Source: a virus
DNA: 27,619 bases
Virus record (IMG/VR): IMGVR_UViG_3300033571_007841
Span: 1 to 27,619 of that record
Reading direction: 5' to 3' (one strand)
Under the pieces are notes generated by a model, which saw only the letters and a list, made by a program, of their open reading frames with translations, ran no database searches and was not told where the DNA came from. Positions 21,860 to 27,619 of this stretch are shown piece after piece (positions within the stretch are counted from its first letter, which is position 1; every line of letters starts with the position of its first letter). Made by a program: the position numbers and the translations under genes.

Positions 21860-23043
21860 GCCGTTCTGATGAATACTCCCCAGATTCCGCTCGTCGCCGT
21901 AAGTGATTGGTTGTTGTCTTCGCTGCAACTCGATGAGGTCACGGTCAGACGCGCATGACCAGCGTTTCCGACCAGAAATCCACGCCAAGTTCCATTGACA
22001 GACCGAAGGTCGGTTCTAAGGTTTCCAACCATCGTGAACAAACCGCTGGTCAGCCTTCCAGACACTTGGAATGCAATCGCTCCAGCCGTCGTGATGTGAA
22101 TAAGTGCGATTTGACCGACTCGGTCGATCTCAAGGTAATCCTTGGTCGCGGCATCCTGTAGCGCCGTCGGATTCGCAAGGTTCTGGATCGATCCGCTGTC
22201 CATGTCCAGATTTCCGCCGATGAAGGCGTTGCCGAGCAGGCTGACAAGACCAGCGGCATTGATGGACACGCGCTGTGTGCCTCCAGTGGAGACAGACACC
22301 TCGTTCGCGCCACTGAAGTAGATGCCAGTATCTGGGTCATCGTGGTTGGAAACGGCAGGAAGAGCGTTTGTTCCGTCCGTGAACAAAGCCTGCTGGCTGC
22401 TGTTGAACCTGATCGCCTCGGCTCCATTTGTGGACACAGCCAATGCGTCGTCAGCAGGGAACCACACGCCAGTGTTGGTGTCTCCGTTGTTCGTGATCGA
22501 TGGAGCAGTGACGGTTCCATCGGAGAACGTTGCCTGACCCTTCGCCTCGAATGTCGTGCATGTAACGGGCGTTCCAGTCGTCGCATCAGTAGCCCACAGC
22601 AAGGTTCCCTGCCATGCTCGCCAGACGGATGCATCGCCGTCGTATACGCGGATGTAGTTCTTGCTTGGAACCGTTCCGTTCCCCTCCGTGGTCAGACGCT
22701 GAACCTTGATAGAATCGAACACCGTCACATCCACGACAACCGATCCGTCGTCAGTCGTGAAAGTGAATGGACCGTTGGTCAGGCTTGTGGTTCCGCTCGT
22801 CCAAACGTATCGACCAAACTGGTTCGCATCGTTGATGTTGCTGACGCCAGTCGATGACCGAAGTGGAAATGTTCCAGCAAGGTAGTCGGTGGTGTTCCAC
22901 GTACCTCCGCTCGAACCTCCGATCTTGACGCCAACTGCGATGCCGCTTGCGTCGTACTCGACAACTGGTTCTCCAGCGGCAATGGCGTCTGCCGATAACC
23001 AGTTGGCTGTCGTGTCTCTGCGGAGTTGGAACTTGACTGGCAT
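21856..23043 (-). CDS. Tail fibre protein with duplicated DGT...GDTxTG module
   Basis: The product is 395 residues. AAGGAG precedes the ATG at 23043, which beats a longer ORF start at 23127 that would read through the lipoprotein gene. The N-terminus 'FQLRRDTTANW' and '(A)GEPVVEYDA' is the usual anchoring start of phage fibres. Residues about 170-213 and 219-261 are two copies of a module with 'F-x-D-G-T...A-P-S/A', 'N-x-G/D-D-x-(N/D)-T-G-(V/I)-(W/Y)-F', and 'S-T-x-G-x-(E/Q)', seen in many tail fibres and likely trimeric beta-strand repeats. The C-terminal 90 residues contain Ser/Thr-rich strands. Role: adsorption. Confidence 0.85.
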   Translation of the reverse strand: MPVKFQLRRDTTANWLSADAIAAGEPVVEYDASGIAVGVKIGGSSGGTWNTTDYLAGTFPLRSSTGVSNINDANQFGRYVWTSGTTSLTNGPFTFTTDDGSVVVDVTVFDSIKVQRLTTEGNGTVPSKNYIRVYDGDASVWRAWQGTLLWATDATTGTPVTCTTFEAKGQATFSDGTVTAPSITNNGDTNTGVWFPADDALAVSTNGAEAIRFNSSQQALFTDGTNALPAVSNHDDPDTGIYFSGANEVSVSTGGTQRVSINAAGLVSLLGNAFIGGNLDMDSGSIQNLANPTALQDAATKDYLEIDRVGQIALIHITTAGAIAFQVSGRLTSGLFTMVGNLRTDLRSVNGTWRGFLVGNAGHARLTVTSSSCSEDNNQSLTATSGIWGVFIRTA

Positions 23044-23045
23044 GG

Positions 23046-23285
23046 CTACTCCTTGTCGGTCACGTACGAGGTCGGAACGATCCAGTACCCCTCTGGAAGC
23101 GGGACCGTGTTTCCACTCAACACCCACTCCTTGCTTCCATCCACGCGCACCCAGACGCGCGCGCGAACGTCTGGACCAAGCCGCATCGGCGAATCTTCAG
23201 GCACGAAGATGGTGCGGTTATTTCCGCATCCACTCGCGGATGCGATCACCAGCGCGACGAAGAACGTCACGGTTAGGAACAGCAT
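23046..23285 (-). CDS. Small lipoprotein, o-spanin candidate
   Basis: The product is 79 residues. Residues 1-19 form a hydrophobic signal sequence ending in 'ASASG' before C20, a plausible though imperfect lipobox. The mature part (about 60 residues) is strand-rich with repeated Val-Arg-Val-Trp-Val and a 'VPLPEGYW' turn. The gene starts 68 bases inside the 50-residue gene (23218-23370), in a different frame, the nested layout classically seen in Rz/Rz1 pairs. It is followed 3 bases later by the fibre gene start. An outer-membrane lysis lipoprotein (o-spanin type) is the best guess. The start at 23285 has only a weak AGCAGG upstream; a longer read to 23366 is Ser/Arg-rich and probably not real. 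Confidence 0.65.
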   Translation of the reverse strand: MLFLTVTFFVALVIASASGCGNNRTIFVPEDSPMRLGPDVRARVWVRVDGSKEWVLSGNTVPLPEGYWIVPTSYVTDKE

Positions 23286-23370
23286 CGCGCGCAACCTGCT
23301 CGCGCGACATGCGCTTGTCGAGCCACGCGATGAGCGCGACGGCGATCTGGGCGACGATGCGCTCAAGCAC
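23218..23370 (-). CDS. 50-residue lysis-cassette protein
   Basis: It is a GTG-start gene with an eight-base overlap on the holin-like stop and GGGAG just upstream. Residues 1-20 form an amphipathic helix, followed by 'MSREQVARDAVPNRDVLRRAGDRIREWM'-type residues (positions 21-48, shown only in outline). This recalls the small 'RAGxRIREW' phage proteins I remember from lysis or holin neighbourhoods. No transmembrane segment is seen. It ends in TAA at 23218-23220, well inside the lipoprotein gene in another frame. Function unknown; it could be an accessory to the holin or a small virion part. Confidence 0.7.
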   Translation of the reverse strand: MLERIVAQIAVALIAWLDKRMSREQVARDAVPNRDVLRRAGDRIREWMRK

Positions 23371-23563
23371 CTGCTCCCGCCTGTTCGGAGGTCACGTTGT
23401 TGTCCCGCGCGAAGAACCCGATGCCCATGATTCCGAGCGCGCCGAACACGACTTCGAGCGAGAACGTGGTCTGCGGGTCTGCGTCAAGCAGGTAAGAGAC
23501 TTGCGCAAGAATGATCGACAGTCCAGCAAGGATGCCGACGGTCGTGGTCTTCCAACTCTTCAT
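23363..23563 (-). CDS. Holin-like small membrane protein
   Basis: The product is 66 residues. AAAGGA precedes the ATG at 23563. Two hydrophobic segments (about residues 8-25 and 38-53) are separated by a short polar loop (D27-D29), with a Lys-containing N-terminus and a polar C-terminus ending in Gly/Ala. 'TTVGILAGL' and 'ALGIMGIGFFARDNNVT' are typical of small phage holin-like proteins. Position supports a role in host lysis: it is overlapped by a TM/coiled-coil gene upstream and by the 50-residue and lipoprotein genes downstream. The exact holin class is not assigned. Confidence 0.75.
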   Translation of the reverse strand: MKSWKTTTVGILAGLSIILAQVSYLLDADPQTTFSLEVVFGALGIMGIGFFARDNNVTSEQAGAGA

Positions 23564-23820
23564 GGCTTTGTCCTTTCGAGGTTTTCTAGTCGACGCTGGA
23601 TCTCCTCCAGCGTCTTGTTGTGCATCGCGTCGGCAACCGCCGCCGATGCCTGCGCTTTGGCAAGGTCGTTGACCGCCACCGCCAACTTGTCGATGTCGGT
23701 CCGCGTCTGGTTCAACTGCTCGGTCTTGCCACCGAACGTGAACAGGATCGTGGCGATGCCAACGATCATGGTCGCGATCTGGAGTATGCCGACTAGGTTT
23801 GTCTGCTTCTGATCGGTCAC
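23560..23820 (-). CDS. TM plus coiled-coil protein, i-spanin-like candidate
   Basis: The product is 86 residues. The GTG at 23820 is chosen because it forms a GTGA overlap with the previous stop and has GCGGAGC at good distance; an ATG at 23826 is the alternative. One membrane segment (residues about 9-27) is followed by a Gln/Glu/Asp/Ala-rich helix to residue 86 with heptad-like spacing. Topology (N-terminal anchor, long coiled coil) is that of i-spanins and of some holin regulators. It shares ATGA with the holin-like gene. Together with the lipoprotein further on, a two-component spanin pair is possible but they are not adjacent. Confidence 0.65.
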   Translation of the reverse strand: MTDQKQTNLVGILQIATMIVGIATILFTFGGKTEQLNQTRTDIDKLAVAVNDLAKAQASAAVADAMHNKTLEEIQRRLENLERTKP

Positions 23821-23984
23821 GACCATGCTCCGCTCGTCTTGATGAAACTGGTGGCGAGTTGCCACGCGCCAGAAACCTTGATGTACACGTCAGACTGCTG
23901 CCACGTTCCCGCGACCTTGATATAGGCAACGGTTCCAGATGGTGGCGCTCCACCTGTGGAACGAAGCAGCGTCAGAAACGTCAT
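23817..23984 (-). CDS. 55-residue three-fold repeat protein
   Basis: A short gene with an ATGA overlap at its start and a GTGA overlap at its end. The peptide is mostly three tandem copies of a unit like (V/S)-(Y/F)-I-K-(V/T)-(S/A)-G-(A/T)-W-(Q/S), at residues about 20-29, 33-42 and 46-55, after a short hydrophobic N-terminus and a Gly/Pro turn. This strand-turn-Trp pattern is of the kind found in tail fibre and baseplate-associated small proteins. It may trimerise on a fibre or plug a surface; no family assigned. Confidence 0.65.
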   Translation of the reverse strand: MTFLTLLRSTGGAPPSGTVAYIKVAGTWQQSDVYIKVSGAWQLATSFIKTSGAWS

Positions 23985-24145
23985 GCCAGCGTCCTCAATG
24001 CGGTGAGCGTGGCGTTGGTCTGGTCGATCTCGTTCTGAAGACGGGTCACCTGATCAACGTCACCGACCCTTGTTGCCTCACTCAGAAGGAAGGCTAGGTG
24101 CGAGATGCGGTTCTCCGCGAGTTGGATGAGTTGGGCGATGGTCAT
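23981..24145 (-). CDS. 54-residue helical protein, unknown
   Basis: The gene starts at an ATG that shares ATGA with the upstream tail protein stop and ends in TGA overlapping the next ATG. The peptide is strongly amphipathic-helical (Leu/Ile/Val at regular spacing, Gln/Asn/Glu/Asp/Arg between) with a short loop near residue 29. It resembles small coiled-coil chaperones or assembly factors encoded after phage tail fibre genes. No family recognised. Coding status rests on the tight overlaps and absence of gaps. Confidence 0.6.
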   Translation of the reverse strand: MTIAQLIQLAENRISHLAFLLSEATRVGDVDQVTRLQNEIDQTNATLTALRTLA

Positions 24146-25566
24146 TGCAGAATCATCATTCTTATGAGGTTGAAGGTTCCGTTTTGTCCCAGATAGAAGT
24201 ACGGAATCTCCGTTGCGCCATCCTTGTAGGTGCAGATTTCGGCGACATAGTTCGCTGTTTCGCTGGTCACGTTGAGCGGGCAGAACCCATATCCGCTCAT
24301 TTCATTGAGTCCGCAATCGAACTCATATACCCGTTGGCTGTTGTTGAAGTACAGGTACAGATGCCCGTTCTTGTGCGCAGCCTTAGATCCCGTGGTGACG
24401 GCCAGCGAACTTCCTTTCGACCATGTGACGGTTGACCATGAGTTTGCGGCAATGTCGTATCTATTGATGTTTGAGTTTGAGTTTCCTTCAAACGAATAGA
24501 TGTATCGACCGTTCTGGATGTTGTTCTCATTTGTCCATGCGGGAGATGGATGACCGAACACCCAATGCGCAGTAACGCCGTTTCCAGTTATCTGCGCGCG
24601 AGATCCCATCGTGGTCCATGTTCCAGTCGACAGCGTGAGCCGATGGGTGGCTGTCGCGGCATTACCCGTGACGTACAGATAATCGTCGTTTCCTTCGATC
24701 GAGTACGTCGATGTCGCATCAGGCGTCGTGGTCCAGTTTGCGCTGACGGTCAACTGGGTTCCCGTGTTCGACGAGATGGTTCGGATCTGCCCTGCTCCAG
24801 TTCCTCCCACAATGCGAACCTGATGGTTCGTCCACTGGTTCGTCGTCCACGATTTCGCGGAATTGGACAAGGTGTTCAACCCCGCCGACGTGGCTGTTCC
24901 TGTTGCGAACGACAGGAAATCCGAGTGATACCAAGACGGAGTGGTGACGATCTGCAATGAGTTTGAAGGCGTGAACGGAAGGGCGTTTGAAGAAGCATTG
25001 GTCCAAGTACCGAGTGCGTAGTCGTAGTACTTGAATGATGTATTGACCGTTGATCCGCCGCTCATCACGTACCACCTCGGAGTGATGAGGCGGTAGGTGG
25101 TCGCCGTGGTGGTCGATGCGCTGAATGCCGTCGTGACGGTGATGACCGCGTTCGCTCCGATCGTGTTCGATGCGATGACGCGAACATCTCCCGCCGCTGG
25201 ACCAGATGTGATGTGGATTCGGTATCCATCGAGGCTTCGCACCAACGTCAGGTTCGTGTTGATCGTCGTCGTAGAACCGTTTGCAGACGCCGTACCCGAT
25301 GGTCCGATGGCGGTGCATGCGCCATGCGATCCGAACGTGATTCCAGATCCGCCGAGAGATGGGTTCTCAATGTTGTGGAAGCCATCCGTGGACGGGTTGT
25401 ACAGATGCATGCCTGTCGCGCTGGCGGCAGCGGCAAAGAGCATCAACTGCGTGTGGTGCGGACATGTGCTGAAGAAATGTCCGATTGACGGCTGGGTCGG
25501 CGTTTGACCGAGTATCTCCCACCGTGGGATGTCGAGGATTGGTCGGTTTCCGTTTGTCGTTGGCAT
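24142..25566 (-). CDS. Beta-rich tail/adhesin protein with internal duplication
   Basis: The product is 474 residues, starting at the ATG immediately after the upstream stop with only a weak Shine-Dalgarno sequence. It is rich in Thr, Ser, Gly, Asn and aromatics. Residues about 90-161 and 221-290 are two versions of a 70-residue module: each has a Thr/Ser-rich lead, then 'G-(Y/Q)-x-I/V-x-I-x-(S/G)-G-x-(A/G)-A-G', 'V/I-R-x-I-(A/S)-S-N-T', and 'T-x-(T/S)-(A/T)-x-T-Y-(R/S)-(L/I)'. The second half alternates Trp/Tyr-rich strands in a way that suggests a beta-propeller or Kelch-like fold. Such proteins usually form host-binding appendages. Family not named. Confidence 0.8.
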   Translation of the reverse strand: MPTTNGNRPILDIPRWEILGQTPTQPSIGHFFSTCPHHTQLMLFAAAASATGMHLYNPSTDGFHNIENPSLGGSGITFGSHGACTAIGPSGTASANGSTTTINTNLTLVRSLDGYRIHITSGPAAGDVRVIASNTIGANAVITVTTAFSASTTTATTYRLITPRWYVMSGGSTVNTSFKYYDYALGTWTNASSNALPFTPSNSLQIVTTPSWYHSDFLSFATGTATSAGLNTLSNSAKSWTTNQWTNHQVRIVGGTGAGQIRTISSNTGTQLTVSANWTTTPDATSTYSIEGNDDYLYVTGNAATATHRLTLSTGTWTTMGSRAQITGNGVTAHWVFGHPSPAWTNENNIQNGRYIYSFEGNSNSNINRYDIAANSWSTVTWSKGSSLAVTTGSKAAHKNGHLYLYFNNSQRVYEFDCGLNEMSGYGFCPLNVTSETANYVAEICTYKDGATEIPYFYLGQNGTFNLIRMMILQ

Positions 25567-26007
25567 TTATGTCACCGAGATATTGTGTCGGGTCTGGAAT
25601 GACGGCACGTTCATCATTCCAACGAAAGCGCCATATGCAGGTCGGTTTCCGATGTTGGCGATGTCAGTCACGGAACTCACGGCACTCACCGTGGTTACGC
25701 CAAGTACGGTGGTGACTTGGTTGACTTGGTTGAGGCTGGAGTTCGTGTCGAAGATGACCTTCGCGCGCCGTCCTGAATCCATGAACTGAAGATGCGATGC
25801 AAGCGCGGACACGGTCATGCGAAGCGCCTCGACTGCCTCGATCAACTCGCCGTATGCAGCCATCGGCATCGGGTTGGTCGCGCTCACGTCGACTGCGGTT
25901 CCATCGACTCCCGTGACGGGCTTGACTCGCTGGAAAAGGACGCCGCCGATTTCGTCTGCTGCGACGGTCGCTCCTGATCCTGGCGTGTATCCGACGTTGT
26001 CAGGCAT
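25567..26007 (-). CDS. Small virion-associated protein (phage-conserved type)
   Basis: The product is 146 residues. AGGTGA before the ATG at 26007 supports the start. The N-terminal 'GSGATVAADEIGGVLFQRVKPVTG' region (residues about 11-34) and 'DGTAVDVSATNPMP' (35-48) are recurrent in phage structural blocks, in small proteins annotated only as hypothetical or virion proteins. The middle has a helical segment (residues 52-72) and the C-terminus is strand-rich. It lies seven bases after the HxH fibre stop and abuts the beta-rich tail gene, so it is probably a tail or connector accessory. Confidence 0.75.
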   Translation of the reverse strand: MPDNVGYTPGSGATVAADEIGGVLFQRVKPVTGVDGTAVDVSATNPMPMAAYGELIEAVEALRMTVSALASHLQFMDSGRRAKVIFDTNSSLNQVNQVTTVLGVTTVSAVSSVTDIANIGNRPAYGAFVGMMNVPSFQTRHNISVT

Positions 26008-26014
26008 GAGTCAC

Positions 26015-27619
26015 CTAGTACTTGAAGTAGAGATCGCCGTCAGCGCCGAGGCCGCTGCTCGGAGTAGTCGTGCCAGAGTATATGGTCGGTACGGATATCG
26101 CAGAACGAGCCGCCGCCGCATCCGCTGCGGTCAGCACGTTTCGACCTACTGACGTGCTGTTGGAGATGTCGGTGGCGACATGCGTGTGGCTCGACGCAGC
26201 CTTGCCATCAAGCGTTGTCTGGAGGTTCGTCACGTCGGAGATGACGTGCGTGTGAGCAAGAGGCGTTCTGGCATCGCTGAGTCTGGAATCGTTGCCGATG
26301 CAGACAGTCGAGGACGTTGTCCCAGTCGGAATCCTCGCGATGTTGAACGTGCCAGACGTGACGTCCGAAGCCGCGTGGACATGGGCAAGCGGCGTCCGTG
26401 CGTCGGACAGGCGCGCATCGTTGCCGATGCAGACGGTCGTCGACGTCGATCCTGTCGGGATGCGCGCGATGTCGAGCGTTCCCGTGGTCACGTCCGCAGC
26501 CGAATGCACGTGGCTTGTAGCCGCCTTGCCGTCAAGGGCGGTCTGAAGACCAGTCACGTCAGAGATTGCGTGGGTGTGGACGGATGCAGCCTTGCCATCC
26601 AACGACGTCTGTAGGTTCGTGACGTCGCTGATCGCGTGGGTGTGCGCAAGCGGGGTTCTTGCGTCCGAAAGGCGGGAGTCATTTCCGATGCAAACCGTCG
26701 ATGACGTGGTTCCCGTCGGAATTCTGGCGATGTTCAGGGTTCCAGACGTGATGTCGCCCGCAGCGTGGGTATGGCTGGCTGCTGCCTTTCCATCCAGCGT
26801 GGTCTGGAGATTCGTGACGTCGGAAATGGCATGGGTATGCGACGATGCCGCCTTGCCGTCCAAAGTCGTCTGAAGGTTCGTTACGTCCGAGATCGAATGC
26901 GTGTGCGCGGTAGGGGTACGCGCATCAGACAGGCGCGAATCGTCTGCGCGAACCGCCTTGGTGCTGCTGCTGACCCCGCTTGCCGCGAAGTCGACGGCAA
27001 ATGTTCGATCTGCTGACAGGTCGCCGCCACCAGTCAGACCTGTTCCCGTGGACAACGTCCGAAGAGTGTCCACCAGCGCGGCGTTCGGGTCGGAGATTCC
27101 GTTCGCGACCAGCATTCCCGACTGCAACTTCAGTCCGTTGCCAACGGTGATCTCTTGAACAGATCCGACCGACGTGACGCCTCGTCCAAGAAGGCGGGTT
27201 CCCGTCACGTTCTGGATCTTGGCGTAGGTGACAACGCCGTTGTCGATCGTCAGCGTGGTTCCGCCTCCGCTTACGGTGATGTCTCCCTTGTCACCGTCTG
27301 CGATTCCCTGCCCTGCTGGTCCTTCTGGTCCCTGCGGGCCATCTGACGCCATGATCGACCACGAAGACGATGGCGGATCGTCGTTCGTATTCCCGATCTC
27401 GCAGATCCATGTCTTGCCGTCGAAGCGGACGACGTCCCCGATTACATAGGTGTCGTTCGCATCCCATGTTCCACGCCATCGGATATTCGATGTCGCGGTT
27501 ACTGGGGTTAGAGCGGCCCCTGCACTGGGCGAAACTGCATATTCCCTACGAAAGGGGCTGACACGATTCGGCAGCAACCTCCCGTAGTCTCTCTGCTGGA
27601 TTCCGTCCTTGATTGCCGC
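26015..27619 (-). CDS. HxH-repeat tail fibre with CBM-like domain (partial)
   Basis: The frame runs unbroken to the window edge, so the true start is probably beyond it; a TTG at 27577 is possible but sits directly against a GGGAGG. Residue numbers below count from that TTG. Residues 31-76 resemble a small carbohydrate-binding module of the CBM5/12 chitin-binding kind: W34, W38, 'Y-V-I-G-D-V-V-R-F', W57 and W73. Residues 79-90 form a short collagen-like G-P-Q-G-P stretch. Residues 214-466 hold repeating blocks, each ending in a His-x-His motif, nine in all (first at 225-227, last at 464-466), with a longer unit 'NIARIPTG...STVCIGND...LSDARTPLAH' three times. In T4 gp37 such HxH motifs bind iron along a trimeric fibre, and the same is likely here. 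Role: adsorption. Confidence 0.88.
   Translation of the reverse strand, partial: AAIKDGIQQRDYGRLLPNRVSPFRREYAVSPSAGAALTPVTATSNIRWRGTWDANDTYVIGDVVRFDGKTWICEIGNTNDDPPSSSWSIMASDGPQGPEGPAGQGIADGDKGDITVSGGGTTLTIDNGVVTYAKIQNVTGTRLLGRGVTSVGSVQEITVGNGLKLQSGMLVANGISDPNAALVDTLRTLSTGTGLTGGGDLSADRTFAVDFAASGVSSSTKAVRADDSRLSDARTPTAHTHSISDVTNLQTTLDGKAASSHTHAISDVTNLQTTLDGKAAASHTHAAGDITSGTLNIARIPTGTTSSTVCIGNDSRLSDARTPLAHTHAISDVTNLQTSLDGKAASVHTHAISDVTGLQTALDGKAATSHVHSAADVTTGTLDIARIPTGSTSTTVCIGNDARLSDARTPLAHVHAASDVTSGTFNIARIPTGTTSSTVCIGNDSRLSDARTPLAHTHVISDVTNLQTTLDGKAASSHTHVATDISNSTSVGRNVLTAADAAAARSAISVPTIYSGTTTPSSGLGADGDLYFKY
26180..26938 (-). repeat. Degenerate HxH repeat array in tail fibre gene
   Basis: Protein-level repeats of the HxH blocks cover residues 214-466 of the fibre. 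The short block coding for ISDVTxLQTxLDGKAAxxHTH (about 60 bases) recurs at least five times (near 26203, 26526, 26592, 26787 and 26853), and a longer block three times. The copies agree strongly in amino acids but differ at many third codon positions. Confidence 0.8.

Noticed and set aside
21860-21988. N-terminal extension of the large tail protein gene
   Set aside because: It overlaps the fibre gene by 130 bases and lacks a Shine-Dalgarno site; the ATGA overlap at 21859 matches the pattern of this operon.
23286-23366. 27-residue extension of the lipoprotein gene
   Set aside because: It is Ser/Arg-rich, reads through the 50-residue gene out of frame, and would destroy the N-terminal signal sequence.
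26180-26938. Repeat array as a CRISPR
   Set aside because: The repeats are in frame, code for HxH fibre blocks, vary at wobble positions and have no constant-length unique spacers.

Overview
The window looks like part of a double-stranded DNA tailed bacteriophage genome (or a closely related prophage or metagenome contig). The DNA is GC-rich with a strong third-position G/C bias. Genes are packed with 4- or 8-base start/stop overlaps, and nearly all products are phage-type. The small lipoprotein and membrane proteins near the tail genes suggest a Gram-negative host. I recognise no terminase, portal, capsid, integrase, endolysin, tRNA or rRNA, so those modules presumably lie outside. The host cannot be named from the sequence.

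Left arm (1-8176, + strand): an early/middle block. It runs from a gene cut by the window edge, through small unknown proteins (one built from a nine-residue repeat), a DUF932 protein behind a near-consensus sigma-70 promoter, more small proteins and a possible ribbon-helix-helix regulator. It then carries a Red-like recombination pair (PD-(D/E)XK/RecE-type nuclease and Bet/RecT annealing protein), a winged-helix protein, several small phage proteins, a small HTH protein, a DUF1376 replication-type protein and a RusA-type Holliday junction resolvase. A clear rho-independent terminator follows. Each of the six intergenic gaps before 3.7 kb holds a GC-rich hairpin and then a Shine-Dalgarno leader, most of the GGAGACA type. 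From 3652 on the genes overlap and the gaps vanish.

Right arm (27619-8308, - strand): a late, structural operon read leftward and converging on the recombination arm. In transcription order it holds a long HxH-repeat tail fibre with a CBM-like domain (open at the window edge), a small virion protein, a beta-rich tail protein with a duplicated module, two very small proteins (54 and 55 aa), a host-lysis/membrane cassette (TM + coiled coil, holin-like, 50-aa protein, and a lipoprotein whose gene starts inside the 50-aa gene), a second fibre protein, a large tail protein, and four proteins in the position of the T7 gp14-gp16 ejection proteins. The last is a 2880-residue polyvalent protein with an HExxH metallopeptidase signature, a Pro/Ala linker, an injected-effector-like module and a C-terminal LPD38-type region. 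It fills almost a third of the window and is its most unusual feature.

Inferred logic: the + strand arm supplies recombination and replication functions after entry. The - strand arm builds the tail, adhesin, lysis and ejection apparatus, and the giant protein is probably carried in the virion and delivered to the host. The arms meet in a 131-base intergenic region holding a terminator for the + strand and a weaker candidate for the - strand. No stretch longer than about 135 bases lacks a gene.
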